This document shows, piece after piece, positions 28,122-38,076 of a DNA stretch of 64,000 nt; positions within the stretch are counted from its first letter, which is position 1; every line of letters begins with the position of its first letter. The stretch covers positions 29,848 through 93,847 of the forward strand of contig NZ_JAOART010000094.1 of assembly GCF_025210435.1 (NCBI RefSeq), given 5' to 3'. Source of the stretch: Anaeromicrobium sp. (lineage in GTDB: Bacteria > Bacillota > Clostridia > Peptostreptococcales > Thermotaleaceae). Below the pieces are notes generated by a model. The model worked only from the letters and a program-made list of their open reading frames with translations. It was not told the DNA's origin and did no database searches. The translations under genes were made by a program, and so were the position numbers.

Positions 28122-28139
28122 TTTTTCACCTCTCTTTTA

Positions 28140-28862
28140 CTATATCTGTACAGCTATTACAGTTATATTATCTAATCCACCTCTATTATTGGCCAACTGA
28201 ACTAATTGGTTGCAGGCAAGATCAATGGAAGGACTTTTTAAGAAAGTGTCCCTAATCTCCCCATCTTCTATTAAATTGGACAAGCCATCTGTACATAAAA
28301 CTAGTATGTCCCCTTTTTTAGCCGAACTAGAATAAAGATCTATCTTCACCTTTTTGTCAGTTCCAATGGCACGAGTTATCATATTCTTTTGGGGGTGAAC
28401 CTTGGCTTCATCCTCTGTGATAGTTCCATTTTTTACCAATTCAGCCACTAATGAATGGTCATCTGTTATTTGACTAATTTTTTTTTCTTCTATAAGATAT
28501 GCTCGACTATCTCCCACATGGGCTAAATATATCTTAGTTAACAAAAGGGCAACAGTCAAAGTAGTACCCATACCCTTATATCCTGTATTTTTTTGTGCTT
28601 TATCATAAACATGTTCATTTGCCCTTTGTACTGCTTCTTTTAATAGGGCTAATATACTTTCTTTAGAATCAATTTTCTCTTTATTTTTATTCATATACTC
28701 AGCTATAGTATGTATAGCTAACTCACTGGCCACTTCTCCTGCATTATGACCACCCATGCCATCTGCCACGGCAAAGAGCTTTATATCATTCTCGGTTACA
28801 TAAAAAGCATCCTCATTTAAGTCCCTTACTTTACCCTTATGAGTACAAGCTCCTAATCTCAT
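28140..28862 (-). CDS. prpC: PP2C-family protein phosphatase PrpC
   Basis: PrpC/Stp1, 240 residues, a metal-dependent Ser/Thr phosphatase opposing PrkC. Motifs: early RDLNEDAF, ADGMGGHNAGEVAS (about 33-46), HVGDSRAYL (about 115), DDHSLVAELV, and LCTDGLSNLI with the second metal aspartate. It lies 18 bp upstream of prkC, the universal Firmicutes pair. It probably forms one operon with rsmB upstream across 65 bp. Confidence 0.96.
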   Translation of the reverse strand: MRLGACTHKGKVRDLNEDAFYVTENDIKLFAVADGMGGHNAGEVASELAIHTIAEYMNKNKEKIDSKESILALLKEAVQRANEHVYDKAQKNTGYKGMGTTLTVALLLTKIYLAHVGDSRAYLIEEKKISQITDDHSLVAELVKNGTITEDEAKVHPQKNMITRAIGTDKKVKIDLYSSSAKKGDILVLCTDGLSNLIEDGEIRDTFLKSPSIDLACNQLVQLANNRGGLDNITVIAVQI

Positions 28863-28927
28863 TTGCTCACCTCACATGTATACTGAAATATGTTTAATAT
28901 TGCAAATTTATTATATCACATATTTAG

Positions 28928-30268
28928 CTACGTTATTTTTTTTAATTTTGCAATGAAAAAACCATCTGTTTTTCCCATATTAGGATATAAATTTATAAAT
29001 CCCTTTTTTCCTACTAACTCTAGTATCATTTCATCTTTAATTTTTTCTACTATAAAATTCTTATTTGAACCTAAAAATTCTTCCACAACTAAATCATTTT
29101 CCATCTTCTCAATGGTACATGTGCTATATACTAATGTACCTCCTGCCTTTACATACTTTGAGGCTATGTTTAAAATTTCAAGTTGTAATTCACATATATT
29201 CTCAATATCTTCACTAGTTTTATTATATTTTAGTTCAGGTTTTCGTCTTATTATTCCAAAGCCACTACAAGGAGCGTCCACTAAAACTTTATCGTACTTG
29301 TTTACTTGAGATTCATCTAATTTTGTGGCATCCCACTTCTGGGTCTTTATTATATTAATTCCTAGTCTGTTGGCATTCTCATGTATAAGTTTCAATTTAT
29401 GTTCATGAATGTCCCTAGCTACAATTAGTCCCCTATTATTCATTATTTGGGCCATATGTGTAGCCTTACCACCAGGGGCTGAGCATATATCTAAAATTTT
29501 ATCTCCTGCCTTTGGATTTAAAATTTTACTTACTAACATGGAACTTTCATCTTGTACTTGAAATTTCCCCTCTTTAAAAGCCTTTAATTTATCTAAATTA
29601 GAAACGCCTTCTAGTACTAATCCTTCATTTACATGGGTACATTCTGTCACCCTTATTTTTTCATCTTTTAGCTCATTTATTAGGTTATTTCTTTCTACTT
29701 TTAATGTATTAGTTCTTATGGTTAATTTTGGTGTCTCATTGTTAGCCTTAAGTAAATCTTTAGTAAAGTCCTTTTCAAATTCCTTTAACCATCTTTCTAC
29801 TATCCAACGGGGATGTGAGTATTTTACAGATAAATATTCTATTTCATCATTTTTAATCTTATCTAAATTTATTTTTAAATCATTTCTTATAAAGTTCCTA
29901 AGAAGGGCATTAACAAAACCCTTTGTTCTAAAATTTATTTTTTTGCTCATATTTACAGCTTCATCTACCACAGCAAATTTTGGAATTTTATCTAAATATA
30001 TAAGTTGATAAAAGGACATTCTAAGTACATTTAAAATAGATTTATCTATTTTTTTTAATCTTATCTTTGAGTAGGATCTTATACCATAATCTAAATATAT
30101 CTTATTTTCTAATACGCCATATACTAATTCCCTAATTAAATTTTTATCTACTTTAGATATATTTTTATCCCTTAGGTGTTTTCTTATGGATATATTAGAA
30201 TAGGCTTTATTGTCCTCAATGTCATTTAAAATATCTAATGCTATTTTTCTAGCGTTTACCTTATCCAT
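28928..30268 (-). CDS. rsmB: 16S rRNA (cytosine967-C5)-methyltransferase RsmB
   Basis: RsmB (Sun), 446 residues. An N-terminal NusB-like RNA-binding domain (about 1-140) precedes a SAM methyltransferase domain. The SAM motif is DICSAPGGKATHMAQI (about 259-274); VDAPCSGFG holds one active-site cysteine and VYSTCTIEK the nucleophile. AGGGAGG precedes the ATG. Its position before prpC-prkC is the common Firmicutes order. Confidence 0.96.
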   Translation of the reverse strand: MDKVNARKIALDILNDIEDNKAYSNISIRKHLRDKNISKVDKNLIRELVYGVLENKIYLDYGIRSYSKIRLKKIDKSILNVLRMSFYQLIYLDKIPKFAVVDEAVNMSKKINFRTKGFVNALLRNFIRNDLKINLDKIKNDEIEYLSVKYSHPRWIVERWLKEFEKDFTKDLLKANNETPKLTIRTNTLKVERNNLINELKDEKIRVTECTHVNEGLVLEGVSNLDKLKAFKEGKFQVQDESSMLVSKILNPKAGDKILDICSAPGGKATHMAQIMNNRGLIVARDIHEHKLKLIHENANRLGINIIKTQKWDATKLDESQVNKYDKVLVDAPCSGFGIIRRKPELKYNKTSEDIENICELQLEILNIASKYVKAGGTLVYSTCTIEKMENDLVVEEFLGSNKNFIVEKIKDEMILELVGKKGFINLYPNMGKTDGFFIAKLKKIT

Positions 30269-30291
30269 TACGGCCTCCCTTTAATCTATTT

Positions 30292-30329
30292 AACAATTTA
30301 ATGCACCCCTAAGGGTGCATTAAATTGTT
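30292..30329. terminator. Perfect inverted repeat between YugP-like gene and rsmB
   Basis: AACAATTTAATGCACCCCT pairs with AGGGTGCATTAAATTGTT across an almost loop-free centre. It reaches the stop codon of the YugP-like gene. There is no pronounced T run, so it may act as a weak or bidirectional terminator. Confidence 0.65.
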
Positions 30330-31023
30330 AATCACGTTGATTTCTAAGTAGAATCAATCTAAATAATTGTGCAATTGCCACAGCCATAGCACCTATGTAT
30401 GTTAGGGCTGCCGCTCTTAAAACCTTTTTACAAGGTTCAATTTCATTTACCGTTATAACTCCATTCATATCCATTTGCTCAATGGCTCTGCTACTGGCAT
30501 TTAACTCTACTGGAAGAGTAATAATTTGAAATATAACTGATGCCAGGTAAAATAAAATCCCCAAATCTATAAGACCTGTAGCTCCAAATACAAAACCTGC
30601 CATAACTAATATCCAAACAAATCGAGATCCAAAATTAGCTATAGGTGCAATGGCATTTCTTAAGGTCAGAGGAAAATACCCATTTCCATGTTGTATGGCA
30701 TGGCCACATTCATGGGCTGCCACACTTATGGATGCAATAGTATTTCCCTTATATACATGTGGTGATAATCTTACAACTTTAGTCCTTGGATCATAATGGT
30801 CTGTAAGTTGACCTGGTGTGATTTCTACAGGCACATCCCTAAGGCCATTTCTGTCTAAAATTTTTCTAGCCACCTCATATCCTGTGAAACCTATCTTATT
30901 ATTCACTTGTAAATACCTATTAAATGTGGTTTTAACCTTCATCTGAGCATAAGTAACAAATACCATGGCTATTAAAAGAAATCCCATTCCCGGTCCAAAT
31001 CCATAATATGGGCTATAAAACAT
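30328..31023 (-). CDS. YugP-type membrane zinc metallopeptidase
   Basis: A 231-residue integral membrane zinc peptidase of the YugP family. The HExxH motif occurs in AAHECGHAIQHG at about 107-118, flanked by membrane segments at about 10-25, 145-185 and 200-225. The substrate is unknown. In Clostridia this gene regularly lies between rsmB and fmt, as here. GGGAAGGAG precedes the ATG, and the DUF116 stop is only 5 bp upstream. Confidence 0.88.
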   Translation of the reverse strand: MFYSPYYGFGPGMGFLLIAMVFVTYAQMKVKTTFNRYLQVNNKIGFTGYEVARKILDRNGLRDVPVEITPGQLTDHYDPRTKVVRLSPHVYKGNTIASISVAAHECGHAIQHGNGYFPLTLRNAIAPIANFGSRFVWILVMAGFVFGATGLIDLGILFYLASVIFQIITLPVELNASSRAIEQMDMNGVITVNEIEPCKKVLRAAALTYIGAMAVAIAQLFRLILLRNQRD

Positions 31024-31028
31024 ATTAT

Positions 31029-31781
31029 CTACTCCTTCCCAAGTAAATACCTTATGCTATCTTCTATTTTATCAACACTTACCCTTGTATTGATACAAGG
31101 TCCCTGTGGCCTTTCATTCAATACTCCTACTACAGGAATTTTTCTCACATCCATTATTCCTGCACTTAAGTCCCTTTCACAAGCAACTGCTATTATACCT
31201 TTAGGATTGTTCTCTTTTATTATTTTCCTAGCCAAAGTACCACCAGTAGATACAAATACATTCACATTATATTTTTCCTTTAATTTAAGTATATTATCAA
31301 TATTACATTGTCCACATTTTTTGCAATTTTCTATGTTAGTAGTAACTTTATGGGGACAACTAGACTTTTGAATACAGTGGGGTAATAAAACTAATATATA
31401 CTCTGGTTCTATTTTTACTCTTGTAGATAATACAACCCTATTATTTATTTGAGCAAATACCCCTCTTATTTTATTTTTATCTATATTTAACAGATTTGCT
31501 AAATTCAATATACCTAAATAAACATATCTTATACTCTTATTTAAATAAACTTTTTCAAAATTACCTATATCTTTTTTCTTAAACACATGAATAAGAACAA
31601 TAGCTGTTATTAAGATAAATATACCAAGGCAAAATGAAATTATTAGTATTATACTCAAAATAATCTTGTATAATACTAGGTTACTAGAATTAATTAAATA
31701 TAAAGCTAAGCTCCCTAGAGCAAAAAATATTCCCATAATCAAAAAGATCATCTTTATAAATAATGAGTCATTTTTCTTCAT
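31029..31781 (-). CDS. DUF116 membrane protein with cysteine cluster
   Basis: A 250-residue DUF116 protein. Two membrane segments occupy the first 70 residues. The cytoplasmic part has a cysteine-rich block CIQKSSCP...CKKCGQCN (about 135-160) suggesting an iron-sulfur or zinc site, then STGGTLARKII and AVACERDLSAGI. The function is unknown. It starts one base after the fmt stop and its neighbours are translation-maturation genes, so a role linked to formylmethionine or tRNA metabolism is possible but unproven. Confidence 0.85.
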   Translation of the reverse strand: MKKNDSLFIKMIFLIMGIFFALGSLALYLINSSNLVLYKIILSIILIISFCLGIFILITAIVLIHVFKKKDIGNFEKVYLNKSIRYVYLGILNLANLLNIDKNKIRGVFAQINNRVVLSTRVKIEPEYILVLLPHCIQKSSCPHKVTTNIENCKKCGQCNIDNILKLKEKYNVNVFVSTGGTLARKIIKENNPKGIIAVACERDLSAGIMDVRKIPVVGVLNERPQGPCINTRVSVDKIEDSIRYLLGKE

Positions 31782-31782
31782 A

Positions 31783-32712
31783 TTACTCTCCTAGAATAAT
31801 TCCCTGTTTTAAATCATTTCCCCTTAAATATGCATCTACTCTCATTCTTTTACTATTTGGAAATTGTATTTCATTTACTAAAAGGGCACCTTTAGCAGTT
31901 TTTACTAAAATCCCCTCTTCACTTACATTTAAGATTTCTCCATTTTTCCCTTTTTCATTATCTAAATCTTGAAGTTCACCATTCCAAATTTTAAACTTAA
32001 TTCCATCATAAGTACTATATGCACTTGGCCAAGGATTAACTCCCCTTATTAGGTTTCTTATATGCTCATTGGTTTTATTCCAATCTATTTCACCTAATTT
32101 TTTATCCATAATAGGTGCATAAGAACTTTCTTCATCCCTTTGTTTTTCCCTAGGAGCTTTCTTTTCACTAATCTCCTTTAAAGTGGATCTTAAAAGAGTT
32201 GCCCCTTTCACCATTAAAACATCATGTAACTGACCAGCAGTCATATTTCCTATTTCCACTTCACTTTTTAAAATCATATCTCCCGTATCTAGGCCCACAT
32301 CCATATACATGGTAGTTACACCTGTAGTTTTTTCTCCATTAATTATAGCCCAGTTTATAGGAGCTGCTCCCCTATACTTAGGCAATAGGGATGCATGTAC
32401 ATTAATACACCCAAACTTTGGTATGTCTAATAACTCTTTTGGTAAGATTTGACCAAAGGCTACTACTACAATACAATCAGGATTATATTCTTTAATTATG
32501 TTTATAAACTCTTCATTTCTTACCCTCTCTGGTTGGTATACTTGAGCCCCATACTCTAGAGCCCTTTCCTTCACAGGAGGTGATGCAAGTTTTTTACCCC
32601 TTCCTTTAGGTCTATCTGGCTGAGTTACCACAGCTAATAGTTCGTGTTCCTTTCCTACCACATCTAGACTGGGGACTGCAAAATCGGGTGTTCCCATAAA
32701 TATAATTCTCAT
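31783..32712 (-). CDS. fmt: Methionyl-tRNA formyltransferase
   Basis: Fmt, 309 residues, formylates initiator Met-tRNA with 10-formyl-THF. Motifs: MRIIFMGTPDFAVPSL at the start, the catalytic N-x-H segment NVHASLLPKYRGAAPINWAI (about 108-127), and GVTTMYMDVGLDTGD with the catalytic aspartate. The C-terminal tRNA-binding OB domain begins near 205. It lies 16 bp after def, in the order priA-def-fmt. Confidence 0.97.
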   Translation of the reverse strand: MRIIFMGTPDFAVPSLDVVGKEHELLAVVTQPDRPKGRGKKLASPPVKERALEYGAQVYQPERVRNEEFINIIKEYNPDCIVVVAFGQILPKELLDIPKFGCINVHASLLPKYRGAAPINWAIINGEKTTGVTTMYMDVGLDTGDMILKSEVEIGNMTAGQLHDVLMVKGATLLRSTLKEISEKKAPREKQRDEESSYAPIMDKKLGEIDWNKTNEHIRNLIRGVNPWPSAYSTYDGIKFKIWNGELQDLDNEKGKNGEILNVSEEGILVKTAKGALLVNEIQFPNSKRMRVDAYLRGNDLKQGIILGE

Positions 32713-32728
32713 CTATATTCAATTCCTC

Positions 32729-33169
32729 CTACTTAATCACTTTATCTATAAATAATATTCCTTCTAAGTGGTCAATTTCATGGCAAATTGCCCTTGCCAT
32801 TAAGTCTTCTCCTTCAACCTCTATAAGTTCGCCAAATCTATTTAGTCCTCTTGCTATCACCTTCTTAGGCCTCTTTACTTCACCTGTAACACCTGGCACA
32901 CTTAAGCAACCTTCCTGGTCAATTTGTTCTTCTTCCCTATGGATAATCTCTGGATTTATAAGCTCTATTAATCCATCACCTATATCTATTACTATAATTC
33001 TTTTTAATACTCCTACCTGAGGTGCTGCCAAACCTACTCCATTGGCATCATACATAGTATCTATCATATCTTCTATTAAGGTAATTTCTCTTTTACCTAT
33101 TTTTTGTACAACTCTAGATTTTTTTCTTAAAGTTGGGTCTCCATCTTTTAAAATATTTCTTATTGCCAT
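32729..33169 (-). CDS. def: Peptide deformylase
   Basis: Def, 146 residues, removes the N-formyl group from nascent chains. All three metal motifs are present: [10 protein letters not shown] (about 45-54), EGCLSVPG (about 86-93, Cys ligand) and HEIDHLEG (about 129-136, HExxH). This is the short type 1 form. AAGGAGG precedes the ATG. Confidence 0.97.
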   Translation of the reverse strand: MAIRNILKDGDPTLRKKSRVVQKIGKREITLIEDMIDTMYDANGVGLAAPQVGVLKRIIVIDIGDGLIELINPEIIHREEEQIDQEGCLSVPGVTGEVKRPKKVIARGLNRFGELIEVEGEDLMARAICHEIDHLEGILFIDKVIK

Positions 33170-33180
33170 TTTTATCCTCC

Positions 33181-35628
33181 TTAAAGCATACTATATGGGT
33201 TTATATCAATACTAATTAGCACTCTACCTCTTTCATCTCGCCTAAAATTAGTATCTACATAATTTATTATACCCCTAATTAGGTTTTGGTCAACAGTTTT
33301 AATGATTAGCTGCCATCTATGTTTTAGCTTCACTTTAGATATTAATGCAGGATTAGGTCCATAGATTTCATTTTCACTAGACATATTTTTATTATTCATA
33401 TTGAATTTAATTTTATTTGCAAAATCCTGTGCTACTTCTATTATCTCCCTTTCATCAATGCCAGAAAATATTATATTTACAATATTACAATAGGGAGGAT
33501 AATTAGTAACTTTCCTCATTAATATCTCTTCATTATAAAAACTTATATAATCATGGTTTTTAGAATTTTGTAGGGCAAAATGCTCTGGGGAATAGGTCTG
33601 TACTATAACACGCCCCACCTCATGACCTCGTCCTGCTCTTCCTGCCACCTGAGTTATTAATTGAAAAGTTCTTTCAGATGCTCTAAAATCAGGAATATTT
33701 AAGCTCATGTCTGCCGCTATGACTCCTACTAGGGTCACATTAGGAAAGTCTAGTCCCTTAGCAATCATTTGGGTACCTATTAATATGTCTATTTGGCCAT
33801 TTCCAAAATCATCTAGTATCTTGTCCATGTGGCCCTTTTTAGATGTGGTATCTAAATCTAGCCTAGCTATTTTAGCCGTTGGGAAAAATTTTCTAGTCAT
33901 ATTTTCTATTTTTTCAGTTCCGGCTCCAAAATATTTTATATATTTACTTGTACATTTTGGGCATATCTTAGGAGGATTAGTTTTAAATCCACAATAATGA
34001 CAAGTAACCCCACCTATTTTTGAATGGTATGTAAGGGATACGTCACACTTGGGACATTTAAGTACATAACCACAACTTCTACAGGATATAAATGTAGAGT
34101 GTCCTCTTCTATTTAAAAACAGAATACTTTGCTTTTTATTTTTTATATTGGTTTTTAATTCCTCATATAAATATTTACTAAATATATTTTTATTCCCCAT
34201 TTTCAGTTCTTCTCTCATGTCCACCACTGTAACTTTTGGTAATGGATTTTTATTATATCTGCTAATTAATTCTATTTTTTCATACTCCCTATTAACAGCC
34301 TTATGATAAGCTTCTATAGATGGGGTAGCTGAACCTAAAATCAAGGGACATTGGTTTTTTATAGCTCTAAACTTAGCCACTTCTATGGCATGATATCTAG
34401 GTCTATTTTCTGATTTGTAGCTATATTCATGTTCTTCATCTATTATTATTATTCCTAAGTTTTTAAATGGACTAAATATGGCACTTCTTGCTCCAATTAC
34501 AATCTTCACATGACCTTTTCTTATTTTCTCCCACTCATCAAATCTTTCCCCTAAAGACAATTTACTATGTAGTATACCTACTATATTTCCAAATACACCC
34601 TTTATCCTTCTTATCATCTGAGTAGCTAGGGATATTTCAGGAACTAAAATAATAGCCTCTTTACCTTCTTTTAGGACCCGGTTTATTAAATCTACATAAA
34701 CTTCTGTCTTGCCACTTCCAGTAACTCCATGAATTAAAAAGGTTTTGTATTCTTCTTTATTCAAAAAAGGCTCTATTCTATTAATAGCTCTATTTTGTTC
34801 TTCTGTTAAATTTACCTGCCTTTTAACCTTATCTATGTGACCATAAGTGCTTCTAAAGGTCCGTTCTTCGTATATTCTTATTAATTTTTTTTCAATCAAA
34901 CTATTTATGGGCCCATTACTAGATAGATCTAAGGATTTTCTTAAATTACTTAATGTATCCCTTTTATGGACCTTTAGATAGTCCATTATTTCTATTTGCT
35001 TTTTGGCCCTTTTATTTAAATTTTCATAGTTTATATCTTGTATTTCCACAATTTTAGTACTTAGTTCTTTCACTTCTCTTATTAACTTTTCTGTTATGGT
35101 TATTATTTTTCTATTTTCCAATCTCTTTAATGGCTCATATATACTCTTGTATTTTATATTTTTAATTAAATTAGCATATGTACTCTTACCCTTTTCTTTA
35201 AGGTAATGAATAATATGTTCCTCAATTTTAGAATTTGTATTATATTCAATATAATTTTGCCCATTTAGTTCAATTTCTTTTTTTGTCTTAAAAGAAGACC
35301 CCCTTGGAATTACACATCCTATAGCTTCCATATGAGTGCATAAATACTTTTCTTTCATCCATTTACAAAGATCTATTAATTCCTTTGTCAAAATACTATC
35401 TTCTTGTACTAAATCTTTTATTTTCTTAGTATTTTCAAAGGGTGCTTCTTTACTTTCATATGTATTAATTACATATGCCTCTATAATATTATTTCTTTTT
35501 CCAAAGGGAACTATTACCTTAGAACCCCTTTGTACTATATGAGCTAGATGGTCTGGTATTTCATAAGTATATTCCATATCTGTATTCTTGCTTTTATTAT
35601 TAACTATTAAATTTGCAAATAACTTCAT
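33181..35628 (-). CDS. priA: Primosomal replication restart helicase PriA
   Basis: PriA, 815 residues, reloads the replisome at repaired forks. An N-terminal DNA-binding region is followed by helicase motifs [11 protein letters not shown] (about 300), DEEHEYSYK, and LGSATPS. A zinc region with paired cysteines ([13 protein letters not shown] and later CHYC, CPKC) lies near 520-565, and QVAGRAGRG is motif VI. In many Firmicutes coaBC lies between rpoZ and priA; it is absent here, and a terminator separates the two genes. Confidence 0.96.
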   Translation of the reverse strand: MKLFANLIVNNKSKNTDMEYTYEIPDHLAHIVQRGSKVIVPFGKRNNIIEAYVINTYESKEAPFENTKKIKDLVQEDSILTKELIDLCKWMKEKYLCTHMEAIGCVIPRGSSFKTKKEIELNGQNYIEYNTNSKIEEHIIHYLKEKGKSTYANLIKNIKYKSIYEPLKRLENRKIITITEKLIREVKELSTKIVEIQDINYENLNKRAKKQIEIMDYLKVHKRDTLSNLRKSLDLSSNGPINSLIEKKLIRIYEERTFRSTYGHIDKVKRQVNLTEEQNRAINRIEPFLNKEEYKTFLIHGVTGSGKTEVYVDLINRVLKEGKEAIILVPEISLATQMIRRIKGVFGNIVGILHSKLSLGERFDEWEKIRKGHVKIVIGARSAIFSPFKNLGIIIIDEEHEYSYKSENRPRYHAIEVAKFRAIKNQCPLILGSATPSIEAYHKAVNREYEKIELISRYNKNPLPKVTVVDMREELKMGNKNIFSKYLYEELKTNIKNKKQSILFLNRRGHSTFISCRSCGYVLKCPKCDVSLTYHSKIGGVTCHYCGFKTNPPKICPKCTSKYIKYFGAGTEKIENMTRKFFPTAKIARLDLDTTSKKGHMDKILDDFGNGQIDILIGTQMIAKGLDFPNVTLVGVIAADMSLNIPDFRASERTFQLITQVAGRAGRGHEVGRVIVQTYSPEHFALQNSKNHDYISFYNEEILMRKVTNYPPYCNIVNIIFSGIDEREIIEVAQDFANKIKFNMNNKNMSSENEIYGPNPALISKVKLKHRWQLIIKTVDQNLIRGIINYVDTNFRRDERGRVLISIDINPYSML

Positions 35629-35670
35629 ATTAGATCACCCTCTTTCACATATTTTCTTTAATCTAAAAAT

Positions 35671-35697
35671 AAAGGAGTAGAAATTCTACTCCTTTAC
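35671..35697 (-). terminator. Terminator of yicC-remA-gmk-rpoZ
   Basis: AAAGGAGTAGAA / ATTCTACTCCTTT followed by TTTATTTTT on the minus strand overlaps the end of rpoZ. Confidence 0.8.
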
Positions 35698-35897
35698 AGG
35701 TCACTCTCGTCTCTTTCATAGTGAACTTTATCTTGTGCAATCTCATGAGTTGCTATGGTAACAGGCTTATTAGAATCTACCCTAATTAAGCTTTCTTCAC
35801 CTTCTATTATTTCTCTAGCTCTTTTAGATGCAGCTACCACTAATGTATATCTGCTGTCTACCTTTGACATTAGGTCATTTATTGATGGATTTAACAT
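35694..35897 (-). CDS. rpoZ: RNA polymerase omega subunit
   Basis: RpoZ, 67 residues, the small polymerase subunit that helps fold and assemble beta prime. The SRYTLVVAASKRAREI segment (about 15-30) and KPVTIATHEIAQDKV are characteristic. The ATG overlaps the gmk stop by 7 bp, with AGGGAGG inside gmk, indicating coupled translation in the conserved yicC-remA-gmk-rpoZ unit. Confidence 0.94.
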   Translation of the reverse strand: MLNPSINDLMSKVDSRYTLVVAASKRAREIIEGEESLIRVDSNKPVTIATHEIAQDKVHYERDESDL

Positions 35898-36508
35898 ATG
35901 TATTCCTCCCTAAATTTATCTATAATTTCTTCTATATCATGCTTAACCTTACAAGTTTCTGCAGTAACTATAGCCTTTATTCTTTCAACTGCCAACTCTA
36001 CTTCATCGTTTATTACACAATAGTCATATTTTTCAACATACTGAATTTCTTCATAGGCGCTTTTAAATCTCTTTTCTATGGCTTCTGCCGTTTCAGTTCC
36101 CCTACCAACTATTCTGTTTTTTAATTCTTGCATAGAAGGTGGCAATATGAATATAAATACTCCCTCTGGATATTTTTCTTTCACCTGCAAGGCACCTTGT
36201 ATATCAATCTCTAATAATACATTGTTGCCCTTTTGGGTTTCTTTCATTACATATTCCCTAGGAGTTCCATAATAATTATCATATACTTTTGCATGTTCTA
36301 AAAATTTATCTTCCTCTATTTCCTTTAAGAATACTTCTTTTTTAGTAAAATGATAATTTATACCATCTACTTCTCCTTCACGAGGATTTCTCGTAGTTGC
36401 AGAAACAGATATTTTCAAATTTTCTATTTCAGTTAATAGTTTCTTACATACCGTACCTTTTCCCGCGCCAGAGGGTCCCGATATGACTATTAGTTGTCCC
36501 GTTCTCAT
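35891..36508 (-). CDS. gmk: Guanylate kinase
   Basis: Gmk, 205 residues, phosphorylates GMP to GDP. The P-loop SGPSGAGKGTV lies at 10-20, the GMP-binding segment SATTRNPREGEVDGINYHF at about 36-54, and VLLEIDIQGA near 96. AAGGAG precedes the ATG. It also feeds (p)ppGpp precursor pools and sits with rpoZ in the standard arrangement. Confidence 0.97.
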   Translation of the reverse strand: MRTGQLIVISGPSGAGKGTVCKKLLTEIENLKISVSATTRNPREGEVDGINYHFTKKEVFLKEIEEDKFLEHAKVYDNYYGTPREYVMKETQKGNNVLLEIDIQGALQVKEKYPEGVFIFILPPSMQELKNRIVGRGTETAEAIEKRFKSAYEEIQYVEKYDYCVINDEVELAVERIKAIVTAETCKVKHDIEEIIDKFREEYIC

Positions 36509-36532
36509 GTTTCATCTCCTTTTAACTACTTT

Positions 36533-36802
36533 CTAGTCTGTGCAATCCTTTGAATGTTCTTCTTTGTTTACTAATCTATGGGCCACAGTTTCTGGTTGAA
36601 CAGCAGACAATATTATGTGGTCACTATCTGTTATTATGACAGCCCTTGTCCTTCTTCCATAGGTGGCATCTATAAGCATACCTCTATCTCTTGCCTCTTG
36701 AATAACTCGTTTTATTGGTGCTGATTCAGGGCTTACAATGGCTATTATTCTATTTGCAGATACTATATTTCCAAATCCAATATTAATAAGCTTAATATTC
36801 AT
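36533..36802 (-). CDS. RemA-like DNA-binding regulator (DUF370)
   Basis: An 89-residue DUF370 protein. In Bacillus subtilis RemA activates biofilm matrix and osmoprotectant operons as a ring-shaped DNA-binding oligomer. [20 protein letters not shown] (about 6-25) and [16 protein letters not shown] are the conserved blocks. Family members lie between yicC and gmk in many Firmicutes, as here. The targets in this organism are unknown. Confidence 0.9.
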   Translation of the reverse strand: MNIKLINIGFGNIVSANRIIAIVSPESAPIKRVIQEARDRGMLIDATYGRRTRAVIITDSDHIILSAVQPETVAHRLVNKEEHSKDCTD

Positions 36803-36813
36803 ATGTACCCCCC

Positions 36814-37695
36814 TTATTCAATATTTTGCACTTGTTCTCTTATCTTTTCAAGTTCACTTTTAACATCTACAACATAGTTTGTAACTTCTAAATCATTAGT
36901 TTTAGAACCTATAGTATTAATTTCACGATTCATCTCTTGAATAAGAAAATCTAATTTTCTACCTATAGAACCAGTTGATTTTAGTGAATTATTTAATTGT
37001 TCTATATGACTTTTCAATCTTACAATCTCTTCTGTTATATTACTCTTATCTGCCATATAAGCCACTTCAACAGCTAATCTCTGTTCATCTATTTCATAGT
37101 TTTCCCCTAGCATATCTTCTATTCTTTGTCTCAATTTGTCTCTGTGTTCTTCTACAATTTTTGGTGAACGTGATTTTATTTCTTCTACCACATTATTAAT
37201 AGTATAACATCTTTTTTCAATATCTAGTGCTAATTTTTCACCTTCTTTTAGTCTCATGTTCACTAGTTGATCCAGCGCACCTATTACACTTACCTTTAGA
37301 CAATTCCAAATTTCTTCTTGATCTTCTTCCTTATCTTCAATTTTAACCACTTCTGGAAATTTAGATACAAAAGTAGCCGATATATCATCTATTATTTCAA
37401 ATTCCTTTGATAAGGTCCTTAATACTTCTATGTATCCTCCTGCTAATTCCTTATTTAAACTTATGTTCACTTCTGATTGTCCTACATTTTCAAGGGACAC
37501 GTATATTTCTACCCTACCCCTATTAATTTTTTCCTTTACTAATTTCTTTATATTCTCTTCTAGATAATTTAACTTTTTAGGCATACGTACTACAATATCA
37601 TTATATCTGTGATTTACAGTTTTTATCTCAACAGTGAATTGCCTATTATTATCTGCATTTTCACCTCTTCCAAATCCGGTCATACTTTTAATCAT
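36814..37695 (-). CDS. YicC/YloC family endoribonuclease
   Basis: A 293-residue YicC/YloC protein. The N-terminal [12 protein letters not shown] and the C-terminal [16 protein letters not shown] are the defining motifs. Recent work describes YicC/YloC proteins as endoribonucleases acting in RNA decay. AAGGATG precedes the ATG. It starts the rpoZ operon and is divergent from rqcH across 381 bp that contain a 158-bp palindromic repeat. Confidence 0.92.
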   Translation of the reverse strand: MIKSMTGFGRGENADNNRQFTVEIKTVNHRYNDIVVRMPKKLNYLEENIKKLVKEKINRGRVEIYVSLENVGQSEVNISLNKELAGGYIEVLRTLSKEFEIIDDISATFVSKFPEVVKIEDKEEDQEEIWNCLKVSVIGALDQLVNMRLKEGEKLALDIEKRCYTINNVVEEIKSRSPKIVEEHRDKLRQRIEDMLGENYEIDEQRLAVEVAYMADKSNITEEIVRLKSHIEQLNNSLKSTGSIGRKLDFLIQEMNREINTIGSKTNDLEVTNYVVDVKSELEKIREQVQNIE

Positions 37696-37775
37696 AGTTT
37701 ATTCATCCTTCCATAAGGTACTTGTATAATACTTCTCACAATACTACATTATATCATTTTTACCTTTAAAATATA

Positions 37776-37933
37776 AGGCATATTCAAAAAATAAATTAGT
37801 CATTTCACTGGTTATTTGAATTATTTTCTTCGTTATGGAGTCGTTTACATATGTTTAATACGCTCACTTACCATGCCTTGAAAATAATCCAAATCCCTCA
37901 GATCTCTGGCTAATTTATTTTTTTCATATACCT
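37776..37933. repeat. 158-bp palindromic interspersed repeat, copy 2
   Basis: Begins AGGCATATTCAAAAAATAAA and ends TTTTTTTCATATACCT. Its sequence follows the reverse complement of 18371-18528 with scattered substitutions and no visible length change. It lies in the divergent yicC/rqcH intergenic region and contains no reading frame. Confidence 0.8.
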
Positions 37934-38076
37934 AATGTATATTTACTATATTCTTCTTTACACTAATTATACCATTAATATATTTTTCTAATAATTGAAA
38001 TTTCATATACAATCTTTTAATATTTTGAAAAAAGTGTTATACTTTATGGATAAATTATGAAAATGGAGGTTACATT

